A stretch of DNA of 64,000 bases from the NCBI RefSeq assembly GCF_024679095.1, contig NC_066549.1, positions 4,489,714 to 4,553,713 of the forward strand, read 5' to 3'. The stretch comes from Eriocheir sinensis. Taxonomy: Eukaryota; Arthropoda; Malacostraca; Decapoda; Varunidae. The notes under the pieces are model-generated. The model was not told the DNA's origin. It saw only the letters and a list, made by a program, of their open reading frames with translations, and did no database searches. Shown here one piece after another: positions 35,085 through 46,894 of the stretch (within the stretch, counting starts at the first letter, position 1; each line of letters begins with the position of its first letter). The translations under genes were made by a program, and so were the position numbers.

Positions 35085-35935
35085 CTTTTCACTTCCCGTT
35101 CCACACCTATCGCTTTCCCCTTCCTCCCCCTCACCTCACATTTTCCCCTCCTGTTTTATTCCTCCTGTTCCATTACCTTACCATTTCCTCTCCTGTTTTC
35201 CATCACTTCCCTTTTTCCCCTCCCGTTCCCTCGTTTCATCTCTCCCCTCCTTCCCTCTCACCTCACATTTTCCCCTCCTGTTTCATTCTTCCTGTTCCAT
35301 TACTTTATCTTTTCCTTGCCTGTTTTACTACTCCAGTTTCATCACTTCCCTTTTTTCCCCTCCCGTTCCCTCGTTTCATCTCTCCCCTCTTTCCCCCTCA
35401 CCTCACATTTTCCCCTCCTGTTTCATTCCTCCTGTTCCATTACCAAACCCTTTCCTCTCCTGTTTAACTACTCCTGTTCCATCACTTCCTTTTTTCCCCT
35501 CCCGTTCCCTCATTTCATCTCTCCTCTCCCATTCTCTTGCCTCACATTTTCCCCTTCCTTCCCCTCACCTCCCCTTTCCTCTTCCGTTCCTCACCTCAGA
35601 TTTCCCCTTCCATGTCATTACCCTTCAGATTCCCCTCTCGTTCCCTCACCTGACCTTCCCCCTGTCATTTCCTTCCCTTACTTTTTCCGTGTCGTCTCAT
35701 TACCTCCACTTTTTCCCCCTCATCCCCTCACCTCTGCTTCTCCTCTCTCTTCCCCTCAACTCACCCTTCCCTTTCATTCCCTCAGCTCTTTTTTTCCTCT
35801 CCCATCCCCTCACTTCTTTTTTTTCTTCTCCCATCCCCTCACCTCATCTTTCCTCCCCTCTCATGCCCTCACCTCTTTGCTTCTCCTCTCCCATCCCCTC
35901 CCCTCACCTCTCCCCTCACCTCTCGTCACCGCATG
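35085..35935 (+). repeat. pyrimidine-rich minisatellite, ~127-140-bp unit
   Basis: CCTCACATTTTCCCCTCCTG starts at 35134, 35261 and 35401, with the shorter CCTCACATTTTCCCCTTCC at 35540. Spacings are 127, 140 and 139 bp. Within a unit, TTCCATTAC, TCTCCTGTTT, TCATCACTTCC, CCCTCCCGTTCCCTCRTTTC and ATCTCTCC recur in the same order. From 35560 to 35935 the pattern decays to short CCCCTCACCTC-type repeats. The long Pro/Ser/Phe-rich frame at 34957-35958 is explained by this repeat. Confidence 0.93.
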
Positions 35936-36213
35936 AATCCTGGCAGCCTCTCTCGTAAAACTTGCCGCTCCTTCCGCTGCCGTGACCAAAATGCCTCAGA
36001 CTTATCGCAAAAATATTCCCGTGAGCGCGGAGGGCATTAAGCCGCAGAGCCCTCGACTCAACATCACTTTGAAGGAGTTTGTGCCCCGGCGCGGAGAGGG
36101 ACGGTCGGCGAAGGAAGAAGTGCCCCAAGACCTCCCTCCTCCTCCCCCTCTCCCCCCCCCCGACCTCCCCGTTAATCAGTGGCTCCGCTGCTTTCAAGGT
36201 TTCCTCAGATTTT
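35936..36213. other. unique sequence
   Basis: Balanced sequence, with C-rich DNA at 36130-36170. No gene recognised. Confidence 0.5.
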
Positions 36214-36555
36214 TTCCGTCATTATTTCGCGCGCTCCATTTATTTTTGCTCTTTTCCGGCCATTCTTGTCCTGAGTTGATTGATGTTAAACGTACCATCT
36301 GCCGGTTTCACCCACCTCTTGCCCCTTCTCCTCCTCCACCTCCTCCTCCTCCTCCTCCATTTTCTCATCTCCGTTTCAGATCTTTTGCAGTTCAGGTTTA
36401 TTTCGTCATTAAGTTACGCATTTTATTTTTTTCTCTCTTTTCGGCCATGCTTCTCTTTATTTGATTGATGTTAAACGTACCATCTGACGGCTTCTCCCAT
36501 CTCTTGACCCTTCTCCTCCTCCTCCTTCACCGTCACATCTCCGTTTCAGCTCCGT
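36214..36555. repeat. 185-bp tandem duplication, about 2 copies
   Basis: TTGATTGATGTTAAACGTAC starts at 36276 and 36461. CATCTGMCGG, CTTGMCCCTTCTCCTCCTCC, CATCTCCGTTTCAG and TTTTCSGGCCAT also recur 185 bp apart or nearly so. The copies differ in the length of an internal (TCC)n. Confidence 0.93.
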
Positions 36556-37224
36556 ACCAGCCTCACCTTCACTGTTGTCTACGGCTTTCTTTGGCACACA
36601 GTCACAACGAAGCCCCTGGAGACGTTGACGATCATGGAATAACCCTTTTCTCTATTCTGACCTAACTGAAGCTGGCTGGCCCTTGTCTGTTCCTCTCTAG
36701 CATCTCTCGTCACCCCAGCCATATATGTCTCCTCTCCTCCCTTCCACGCGTCAGGCAAAGGTTCTCACAGATTTTTTCCATTTTTGAGCCTGCATGCATA
36801 TGTGGTTGTGTTCTCAGTCTTTCTCTTCATGCACGAACGCTGGCCTGTCAACACGATGCAGATCCCCGCCTCAACAGCTGCAAAACCTCCACAAGAACCC
36901 ACACAAGCTTTTATCGTTGCACCCCCCACCTACCCACCCTCCCCTTACATACACATAACGCCACTCACTCACTCCGACCGCAATGGCTCAACGTCTCCCT
37001 CGCTTACACCCACGCCTGCTGCTTCTCCACGCTCCCTTTCAACCACCCGCTCTTTGCACACACACAAGCGTACACACACATCCTCACAGACAAACAACAT
37101 GTTCTTCTCGCTTCACTACACCCACGCAGCGCCTCAACTCCTGCTGCGGCTGCCGTATTTAAACGTCCGCCTCTTCCCTCTCTCCCACAACCACGCCGCG
37201 TCACCCTCCTTTCCGTCCCCCTCC
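36556..37224. other. unique C-rich sequence
   Basis: Contains CAC-rich low-complexity DNA at 36900-37130. The Pro/Ser/Thr/His-rich frame at 36784-37266 is compositional. No gene seen. Confidence 0.5.
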
Positions 37225-37263
37225 CCACACACACACACACACACAAACACGCACACACACACA
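37225..37263 (+). repeat. (CA)n microsatellite
   Basis: About 19 CA units with two interruptions. Confidence 0.95.
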
Positions 37264-37500
37264 TAGGCATAACCTCTCAGTTCCCGCCTTCACCTCTCCC
37301 CCGGCCGGAGTGCGTGCGAGGCCAGGGTGTGTCGCGTCTCGGTCAATACTCTCGGCGGGCTGCGAGGGACACCACATGATTTGCTTAAGGCTAAAATGGT
37401 TGATCGTCGAGGATTCAGCGCCCGGGTTTCCGCGCTTTAATCCAATGCAAACGAGTATCAATTACCGACCCGAGATTACTGGTGATTGAAGGGGGGAAGG
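37264..37500. other. GC-balanced unique segment
   Basis: Non-repetitive, with CpG-containing words and TAATCCAATGCAAA and TATCAATTACCGACC words at 37439-37470. No exon recognised. Confidence 0.4.
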
Positions 37501-37517
37501 AGATAGATAGATAGAGG

Positions 37518-37581
<64 letters not shown>
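37501..37581 (+). repeat. (GATA)n-(GA)n microsatellite
   Basis: Short GATA runs at 37501-37524 pass into about 28 GA units. Confidence 0.97.
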
Positions 37582-37584
<3 letters not shown>

Positions 37585-37745
37585 ACTACAGACCAAACAA
37601 ATCCTACGGCTCAATTGGTGGGCTGTCCTTAAACTAACAGCAAATGCAATCACAGTGGACGCAGCCGAATGTAAACCCAATCAAAAGTTAACTCGATCCG
37701 CCAGCCACCAGAGACACGAGTGAATGCCTTGACCGATATCTAGTT

Positions 37746-37915
37746 GCATGAGGAGGAGGAGGAGGAGTAGGCGGAAGAGAAAGGAGAGGACGAGGACGAA
37801 TACAAGGACGAGAACAGAACAAGGAGGACGAGGGTGAGGAGGAGGACGAGACCGAGGACGAGGAGGAGAAGGAGGGGGAAAAAGAAAAGGAAGAGGAATA
37901 GGAAGGAAGGAAGGA
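37746..37915 (+). repeat. GGA/ACGAGG-rich imperfect repeat
   Basis: GAGGAC/GAGGAG-type triplets and hexanucleotides on the + strand. Ser/Leu frames on the minus strand are artefacts. Confidence 0.85.
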
Positions 37916-38284
37916 AAAGCTCAGCCTGTTCGAACCACAAACACATGAGAACAAAATGAGGGGTGAGCTTCTTCCCAGGAACATTAGGACGCAGTTTATT
38001 CCAAGCAAAACAAAACAACAGAAGCTGACCCATCTCAGGCACAACGGAGCAACAGAGTGAAGGTTACTCCTCCTGGACATAACAGAAGAACAACGGGAAG
38101 ACTTACTTATTCCAGGCAAAACCTAACAACAGATCGTGAAAGTCTATCAAGGGTAAATTTGAGAAAACGAAAAGCTTATCTGAGAGTTTATAAAAGGAAC
38201 AGCTGAACAACAGAGGGCGAAGAGCTAAAACTATGATGATATTACAGTAAAAAAGGCACAACATTTAAGTCTTAATCCAATATT
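37916..38284. other. unique sequence
   Basis: No gene recognised. Similar CAAAACAAAACAACAGA and CAAAACCTAACAACAGA phrases near 38006 and 38116 suggest an older ~110-bp tandem repeat. Confidence 0.5.
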
Positions 38285-38425
38285 TTTCCTTCAAGTAACC
38301 TCACCTTTTCCTCTTCTAGTTTACTCCTTCTGTTCCATCACCTCCCCTTTTCCCCTCCCGTCCCCTTACATCATCTCTCCCCTCCCATCCTCTCGCCCCA
38401 CATTTTCCCCTTCCCTCACTTTTCT
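38285..38425 (+). repeat. detached copy of the 35-kb pyrimidine minisatellite unit
   Basis: CTGTTCCATCACCTCCCCTT, TTCCCCTCCCGTCCCCTTAC, ATCTCTCCCCTCCC and CACATTTTCCCCTTCCC occur in the same order as within the units at 35134-35560, 3 kb upstream. Confidence 0.85.
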
Positions 38426-38942
38426 TTTCTAAAATCATTGAAGTATATATTTGATGACATTCATATAGGTATCCTCGGGCATGGATTCTTCAATAGTGAA
38501 TGCATTTAGTCCTTCTAGTCAAGCAATTTTGTACTTTTCCTCGGGCACGGAGTTTTTCAAGAGGCTTAAGGAATCTTCTTGCTAACCATAAAAGGATCAT
38601 TCTCGTTCTTAATCATTCAGCTTCTAACACTAATATACTCACCATTTCCAGCGGACTAAAACCACTCTGCACACCACAGGTAATGACTAAGGTATTGTAC
38701 ATGTGATTTTTATTTAATTTATATTGCTGTCTTTCTTACACGTCTCATCATCCTATTGTTGGAGGAGATGTTACACCTTTAATTAACCTTAATCACTGAC
38801 TCCACGGTTTACTTCTTATTAAGGTTTCATGTGTAATTTCCCTTCCCAGCGTCTGTCAAGCTAAGAATATCACTACGATGGGTTTATAATTACTTGAGAA
38901 TTTCATGTTAACCTCTATGAAAAATCTTCTTGACATCTTCTT
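38426..38942. other. unique AT-rich sequence
   Basis: No gene seen. TCCTCGGGCAYGGA occurs at about 38472 and 38538. Confidence 0.5.
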
Positions 38943-39084
38943 CCGCATCGGACATTGGCATGGTCTCCAATTGTTGCTAAATATCAAATTCCCCAAGTCT
39001 ACGTGATCTGAACCAGTCTGAACCACGAGCGTACATCTCAAAGCAGCTGGCCACGGTGACACTTTTCAGTATTCTTCAATCAAC
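38943..39084. repeat. dispersed direct repeat, copy 1 (full)
   Basis: Begins CCGCATCGGACATTGGCATG and ends TTCAGTATTCTTCAATCAAC. It matches 40619-40732 in the same orientation at high identity. This copy has 26 extra bases (about 39005-39030, containing GAACCAGTCTGAACCACGAG). Confidence 0.94.
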
Positions 39085-40618
39085 TAGCCAAAACTAGCGG
39101 CTAGCGGCAAGATATGTATTGATGCAAATATTTATCGGACAAGATTCTGGGAAAGGTCAATGTTTAGTCTTACATTTCATAAGAATTCTATAATACATTG
39201 GCTGAAGCAAAACTTTTCCGGTTTGAGCGCTTCATGGCATTCAATAATTATATAAAAAAATCAAGTACCACGAATGTTTACTCTATGTTGTTTACTGCAG
39301 TGCGTCATGAATTTTTTTTCTTTTTTTTGATGGATCAGAACACTATAAGCATTAATAGGTAGTTCCCTGAAGAATATAGAAAACACGGCACTAGAAAACA
39401 ACAGATTCATAAGATAATACTGATGATCCCATTTCAATGATAATCCGATTGAAAATAATTATATAATGAGGAATTATGCCTGTCACAGCTAAACACTTTA
39501 CACGAATTCGTTTTAAACAGTTTGCTAAATATAGCATTTTAAAGCTCATTTGCTATGAAGCTACAAGCTCCAAAATGACAAATTAATCATTTTGTTGTTG
39601 AAGTATCTTAGCGGCTGATAACACTGAGCGTAAAACAGAACATCAGAATCATTGATGGGAACAAGTCAAACATTTGCAATGGAAGACAAATAACGGTAAC
39701 ACATGTATCCGAGGATCTACAAGCTTTACATATTGACAGCCCGCCATCTTTCAAAAAAACGGACCTTTTCAATCGCAACGAACACGTGCATAACAAATGA
39801 TCACCAAATATAACCTGCATGTCGTTGTTGGGCAATATTCTCCGTCCCGTGAAGGATAAAGTATTTCCTGGAATCCAATCCTCTCGTCCACCAGTCACAC
39901 ACGACTCAGCCAGGAAGAACGAAAAGTCTGGACATCATGCAGCTGTGTGGTCACGGCGGGCCCGCCGCTGCCGCCCCTCCGCTGGGACCACTGGCTGTCA
40001 GATGAGAGGTTGGGGAGACATGCGAGCCGCCCTTGAGGCCATTATACTTGAGGTTATTAGACGGCCAGTCTTGTAATTATTCAGCAAGGGATCATACGCT
40101 CAGTCTCACTTTTGATTTAATTTGCTCCGGCAATACCAGGTAGCGTGAAATGCGTCCTAACTGATTACTATATATTCTTTTGACTACGGATGTGAACGCC
40201 AGCGTCCAGTGTGTTTGAAATATAATTTTTGTTACGATGGTTGGTTGCATAAAATTTAGCTGCTTCTGTACGTTTTTCCGCTAATAATTATAATCAGTGA
40301 GGCAAGGAAGCATGTCAGGTGTACACTGATTGATTACACTCTTGTTCTTCCCCTCGACGCCACAAGGCCTGGCTAGCTTCCCTCACCCTGACTCGCACCC
40401 TCGGACCCACGGCTCACCCTCGCAGCCACAACACACATCCGCTAATGCTTTATCACTGCACGCCCACTTGAAATACTCACCTCAGTTGAAAGCCTCAACC
40501 CTTGCTGATATTGATACACATGAATCTGCTAGAAATGTAAACCAAGATACAATTACTAGTGGTGTTGGTTTACATAAACATCAACTGTACTATTGCTGCA
40601 CACGAATAGTATTTATAC
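39085..40618. other. unique AT-rich segment between the direct repeats
   Basis: No gene recognised. The minus-strand frame at 39898-39608 (96 codons) has ordinary composition and a CKAC word but no identifiable domain. I do not call it. A CpG-rich patch lies at about 39930-40040. Confidence 0.4.
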
Positions 40619-40732
40619 CGCATCGGACATTGGCATAGTCTCCAATTGTTGCTGGATATCAAATTCCCCAAGTCTACGTACATCTCAAAGCAAGTGGCCA
40701 CGGTGACATTTTTCAGTATTCTTCAATCAACG
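40619..40732. repeat. dispersed direct repeat, copy 2 (26-bp deletion)
   Basis: Same sequence as 38943-39084 apart from a few substitutions and loss of 26 bp between short CGT repeats, consistent with a microhomology deletion. Confidence 0.94.
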
Positions 40733-41357
40733 TATCTCCCAAAACAAAACGATTTTCTGTTACAATTCCCGGTGAAAGATTAGAGGAAAAGTTTGTTTCT
40801 CAGCGACAATAAATATTTTTCCTCTGAGGTCGTCGGCATAACGTGGCCGCGGTGGAGTCAACGCTTACGATTTGTGCCTCATTATAAAAATCGCCCTTTT
40901 ACTTTCTGATACCAAATCCTACAAACTATATTTAGTTTTTTCACGTATTTGACAATTGTTGAATTATTCATGGAAATGTCGTTCCGTCTAATAATTTTAC
41001 TGAGACTCCCAAACATATTTTCGCTTCGGTCATAACTTACTCTTATCTGAGCCTTTGATCAGCGTCATAACTAATTTTCTTCAGAAGACTTCGAAGGGGT
41101 GAGGCCCCTCGATACAAGGTTATAAGAAATTTGAGATCAATAGCTTTGAAGGGTTGCAGGGAGACGAAGCCACACTACAGATGTGGTAAGTTGCTAATTA
41201 GAATATTTTCCCTTTTGATGTCGCTAAATAAACTCCGCCACCGATTTAAAGCCAAGACGGTGGCCATAACTTTTATTTTCCATCAAATATGCGAACATTA
41301 GTATCACTGAAAAAAACAAAAAAACAATTATATTTAGCCAACCACCCTCAAGGGGAG
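40733..41357. other. unique AT-rich sequence
   Basis: No gene seen. Confidence 0.5.
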
Positions 41358-41363
41358 CAAAAA

Positions 41364-41547
<184 letters not shown>

Positions 41548-41811
41548 ACCAGAAGAAGAACGAGAACAAGAACAAGAAGAACCAAGGCCACCAACACCAC
41601 AACATCAACACCAACAACAGCCCCATCTCAGCCTCCCACACACGCCGGGCACACTCAGACCGCCGGGACACAAACAAGCATTGACGACTATCACGCCCAC
41701 ACCCCGACACGGCCTCCCCGCAGCGCCCTCCCTCCTTTCATACCTTATTCACGCCCCGGCTATTCTAGGCTCAATTGCGCCCTGATTCCCGCAGTGGGTT
41801 TGGTGGGGGGG

Positions 41812-41816
<5 letters not shown>

Positions 41817-41847
<31 letters not shown>

Positions 41848-41969
41848 AAGGTCATGTTACTCGTATTAATAGATGATCACTCCCGCTCTAATTACAACTC
41901 TCTCTCTCTCTCTCTCTCAACTCTCTCCCCCCCCCACACACACACACACATACCCCCCCCCCTCACCTC

Positions 41970-42002
<33 letters not shown>
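41817..42002 (+). repeat. cluster of short (GA)n, (CT)n and (CA)n microsatellites
   Basis: GA at 41817-41843, CT at 41901-41918, and CA at 41936-41950 and 41975-42001, with C-runs between. Confidence 0.95.
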
Positions 42003-42004
<2 letters not shown>

Positions 42005-42129
42005 CAAACAGTTAAGGTAGATCTGTAAATACAATAGGAGGAAGAGCAGAACGGTGAAGACGATGAGGAGCAGAACGATCACAATTCTTCACTGTCCTCG
42101 AATCACAATGTTCTGAGCCGAGAATGTTG

Positions 42130-42300
42130 TGACGGAGGTGACGGCGATGAAGATGAATGTGATATTGAAGGTAGTGAAGGTTGCGATAATGATGATTACG
42201 ATGATGGTGTTGATGTTGTTGCTGTTGTTATTGATGGTGGAGGTGGTGGTGATGTTGATGGTTGTGGTGGTGGAGGTGGTGGGAATAATTATAATACTAC
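42130..42300. other. degenerate GAT/GGT triplet sequence
   Basis: GATGRT/GGTGGT-type repeats on the + strand leading into the AAT array. Val/Met frames are artefacts. Confidence 0.75.
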
Positions 42301-42307
42301 TACTACT

Positions 42308-42412
<105 letters not shown>

Positions 42413-42543
42413 TAATAAGGAGAATATTATTAACAAAAAATATTTTAATAGCATAAAATATTTCATTAGTGTTTTCATTTAGTATTAATATCGATCATTT
42501 TTTCTTCAATTTTTATATTTTCAACATTATTGTTCTTATTATT

Positions 42544-42581
<38 letters not shown>

Positions 42582-42597
42582 ATAGTAGTGTAGTAGT

Positions 42598-42640
<43 letters not shown>

Positions 42641-42641
42641 C
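42544..42641 (+). repeat. (TAG)n microsatellite
   Basis: TAG units with TAA, GTG and related interruptions near 42580-42600. Confidence 0.96.
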
Positions 42642-43278
42642 AAAACTAGCATTATTATTACCATCACCGGCATAATCTCAAATCTGCCCTCTTTCTCCTT
42701 CTCCTCTTTCCGCTTATTTTCTCACTCCTCGTATCCGGCTTTATCACTACACACCAACACCCTCGTGAGCATCACACACAACATAAACATAATCAGAACC
42801 AGTCGCCTCATTATGACTTCCATTATTACACGCACACGGTCGTGGCGGTGACAGGCAGAAACAGCAGCACGTCAGTTATTATTTTCCTCGCCGGGAAGTT
42901 TGTTTTTTGCGCGAGGTAATGATGATGACGAGCCGGAAACACTGGCACGTGACCTCCACGATGATGATGGAGTGCAAGCTGCATCACCACCGCCACCGCC
43001 ACCGCCGCCGCCGCCGCCGACTACGCTACCACCACACTAGCAACATTACCATAAACTAACGAAGCATAATAAAAACAAAAACAGCCACGTAAAGCTCGTT
43101 ACCACCTTCATCACCACAACCACCATCTGTACCACCACCATCCTCAGCAGCCCCTCAACCACGCCACCACCACCACCACCATACCACAAACAAGGATATC
43201 GGACATCAACACCAAAATTGACGATACGAACAATAACCTGCAACAACAATAAAAATAACAGCCACAATAACAACAACA
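42642..43278. other. unique then degenerate CAC/ACC-rich sequence
   Basis: 42642-42960 is mostly unique. 42975-43260 is rich in ACC/CAC/ACA triplets, including CACCGCCGCCGCCGCCGCC near 42998. No gene. Confidence 0.6.
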
Positions 43279-44436
<1,158 letters not shown>

Positions 44437-44459
44437 CTTACCTACCTACCTACCTACCT
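44437..44459 (+). repeat. (ACCT)n short microsatellite
   Basis: About five ACCT units. Confidence 0.9.
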
Positions 44460-44659
44460 GCCGTGACTACTTACCGACCTATCCCTATAAAAGTTATAGT
44501 AGCAGTGCAAGACAGTCACGGCCACAGGCACCCACAACGCTCTCACAATGTCTTGATGACCACGAACGTCAGTAGTTAGGGAGAGAACGATTTTATTTTA
44601 GTTGCTTGATATTAGTCAGCACTTGTTAAATTCACTTCTAGATGCATATAGTACCTAAC

Positions 44660-44660
<1 letters not shown>

Positions 44661-44745
<85 letters not shown>
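44661..44745 (+). repeat. (AAT)n microsatellite
   Basis: About 28 uninterrupted AAT units. Confidence 0.98.
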
Positions 44746-44746
<1 letters not shown>

Positions 44747-44803
44747 TTAAATCCGTTAATCTTTGGCCTTTTCGCTACCGGGCATTAATATTTAGGAGCT
44801 ACC

Positions 44804-44851
44804 GGTTAGTTTAGGTTAGGTTAGGTTAGTTTAGGTAAGGGTTAGGTTCGT
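44804..44851 (+). repeat. interstitial TTAGG-type telomere-like repeat
   Basis: GGTTAGTTTAGGTTAGGTTA and the following bases give about eight degenerate TTAGG units. TTAGG is the telomere repeat of most arthropods, including decapods. The tract is short and flanked by ordinary DNA, so it is an interstitial copy, not a chromosome end. Confidence 0.8.
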
Positions 44852-45188
44852 TCCATACTAGTGAAGCAACATCCGGGCATCTAAAAGCTGCAAAATCCCC
44901 GGTGCGAAATATCTGGTGGTTAACTGTCCACGCGTCAATAAAATAATGAGCCAACACAAAACGATAGTGCCATGATCCAACACACAGAACATAACATGAT
45001 AACAAACCCCAACCAGCCCCGACCAAAGCCACAAAAGTGGAGTAAGGACGGCAAACACAAACAACTGCCACATTGTGATCAAATTACGTCCAATCGAGGT
45101 GGTTAACAAGCTTCAACAGCCCTCGTAACGAACACAGAGAATTCCTGGATCACAGATAGACACATTTTACATGGATTATAAATACGTT

Positions 45189-45190
<2 letters not shown>
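44852..45190. other. unique sequence
   Basis: No gene recognised. Confidence 0.5.
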
Positions 45191-45232
<42 letters not shown>

Positions 45233-45243
45233 TGTGTGTGTGT
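45191..45243 (+). repeat. (GT)n microsatellite
   Basis: About 26 GT units with one GA interruption near 45231. Confidence 0.97.
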
Positions 45244-45309
45244 AATTCACCACGGCCTGATCACGAGTTGGACTCGCTTTCGCCAGCAGGTACCCTCACG
45301 ACGTGAGCA

Positions 45310-45810
45310 AATGTTCATTATTGTCGATCTCTGGGTACTGCCAGGACCTCACACACCACACACCCCATCCCCATTGCTCAAAGGCTCTTCGCCTCATCAG
45401 CTCCCCTCCTCTTAAATTCCGCCGCCATGCATCTCTTTCTATCTTCTATCGATATTTTCATGCTAACTACATGCCTCCCCCCCTCCCGCGACCCCTCTGC
45501 ACACGACTTTCTACTCAAGCTCATCCCTATACTGTCCAAACACCTTATGCAAGAGTTAACCAGTATCTTCATTCTTTCATCCCCTTCATTGGTAAACTCT
45601 GGAACAGCCTTCCTTTGTCTGTATTTCCTCCTGCCTATGACTTGACCTCTTTCAAAAAGTGTATCAAGACACCTCTCCATCCGAAATTGACCTCTCTTTT
45701 GGCCACTCTATACTTTTCACTTTGCGGGAGCAATATAAAAAAAAATAGCGACCTTTTTTTCTACATTTTCTTTTTGTTCCCCTTGAGTTGCTCTCTGTGC
45801 TGTAAAAGTT
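45310..45810 (+). mobile_element. LINE 3' end, reverse transcriptase C-terminus (family A, copy 2)
   Basis: One frame from 45303 to 45848 encodes SKALRLISSPPL, then RRHASLSIFYRYFHANY, then a segment with SFIPFIGKLWNSLPLSVFP and FKKCIKTPLHP. This is the conserved C-terminal tail found after the reverse transcriptase domain of many non-LTR retrotransposons. The same tail is visible in broken form on the minus strand at 33.6-34.15 kb, so the two are one family. This copy keeps its phase for over 100 codons and is younger or better preserved. It lacks all catalytic motifs and is 5'-truncated. The 3' UTR contains TTCCCCTTGAGTTGCTCTC and GTGCTGTAAAAG at about 45777-45810. Confidence 0.88.
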
Positions 45811-45879
45811 TTAAAAAAAACGACACACACAAAGAACCACTATCCTAAAGTTTGTAGTACATTAGGAATTCAACGCCAT

Positions 45880-46075
45880 CACTGCGGCATCGAGCACTAG
45901 GAAGGTACGCGGTATTAATGCATGCGAGAATATTTAAATACCTGGAGTGGAAGAGCGAGATGGCTGTCAAGTAATTATCAGGGGTAATTTTAATCCGTCA
46001 TTATCTTCATTAAGGTCTGTATGAGGACTCCCGCCTTGCTAATTGACAGGGCGATGACAGTGGGGAAGGGAAAAA
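45880..46075. other. non-repetitive segment with clustered homeodomain/TALE-like words
   Basis: Within about 130 bp there are GTCAAGTAATTATCAGG, GGTAATTTTAATCCGTCATT, CTAATTGACAGGG and GATGACAG. TAATTA/TAATTG are homeodomain cores, TAATCC is the core preferred by Otx/Bicoid-type homeodomains, and TGACAG or its complement CTGTCA is the core of Meis/TALE proteins. Such short words occur by chance, so this is only a candidate regulatory segment. Confidence 0.3.
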
Positions 46076-46084
46076 TGTAGGGGG

Positions 46085-46133
46085 GAGGAGGAGGAGGAGG
46101 AGGAGGAGGAGGAGGAGGAGGAGGAGGAGGAGG
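46085..46133 (+). repeat. (GGA)n microsatellite
   Basis: About 16 uninterrupted GGA units. Confidence 0.97.
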
Positions 46134-46510
46134 CGAGGGAGCGTAAGGAGAGAGAATAGGAAAAGGAGGCGTGGATGAAGAGCAAAATGGGGGAAGGACA
46201 AGGAAAAGAAGAGGAGGAGGAGGAGGAGGAGGAACGAAAGGAGGGGGAATAGGACAAGCAAGAGAATGCGTAGAGAAGGAGCAGCAGAATGAATTGAGGT
46301 GAAGGAAGACGAGGAGGCGGAGGCAAAGCAGGGCCAATAGGAGGAGGAGGAGGAGGAGGAGGAGGAGGAGGAGGAGGAGGAGGAGGAAAAGGAGCGGAAG
46401 GAGGAGAAAGGATGAGAGGAAAGAATGGAGGAGGACGATAAAATGTATGGATGAAACGGAAGTGGATGAAGAGGAGGAGGAGGAAGAGGAGGAGAAGCCA
46501 GCGAAGGAGG
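46134..46510 (+). repeat. GGA-rich low-complexity region with a second (GGA)n array
   Basis: Purine-rich throughout. A short GGA run lies at about 46212-46232, a pure (GGA)n of about 16 units at 46339-46387, and GGA/GAA triplets continue to 46510. Confidence 0.9.
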
Positions 46511-46791
46511 AGAAGGGAAAAATGATGCAGGAAAGAATAGCCAAAATGTATGATGGATCTCTCGTCTTTACAACGCTTGTCCTCGAGTCTTACAGCGGCG
46601 GGTGTCACTTGAAGGGCGGCGAAGCGAAGGCGGGCGACGCAAGATCTTAAAACGACGAGGGAGAGTTTTACAAAAGCCGTTGGAGAGGAAAAAATAACAG
46701 AAAGAAATGTTGAAAAATTATTATTAGACCGATATATTAAAATAGTTTTGAATTAATTTATTAGTCTAACGTATGGAACAAAGACCTATGG
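46511..46791. other. unique sequence
   Basis: No gene recognised. Confidence 0.5.
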
Positions 46792-46863
46792 GAGAAGAAG
46801 AAGAAGAAGAAGAAAACAAGAAAAAAAGAAGAAGAAAAAGAAAAGAAGAAGAAGAAGAAGAGG

Positions 46864-46893
<30 letters not shown>
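46792..46893 (+). repeat. (AAG)n then (CAA)n microsatellites
   Basis: AAG with interruptions at 46792-46862 changes to CAA at 46864-46893. Confidence 0.95.

Positions 46894-46894
<1 letters not shown>

Noticed and set aside
34957..35958. 333-codon open frame with a periodic Pro/Ser/Phe peptide
   Set aside because: The periodicity comes from the ~127-140-bp pyrimidine minisatellite, whose units are not in a constant phase. It is not a repeat protein.
39608..39898. Minus-strand frame with a CKAC word as a zinc-finger or PHD protein
   Set aside because: Only one Cys-x2-Cys pair with no further ligands at correct spacing. No domain can be supported.
38943..40732. LTR retrotransposon bounded by the two direct repeats
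   Set aside because: The repeats are too short, lack TG/CA ends, and no gag/pol remnant or primer-binding site is visible between them.
44804..44851. Chromosome end
   Set aside because: The TTAGG-type tract is short and degenerate, with ordinary DNA on both sides.
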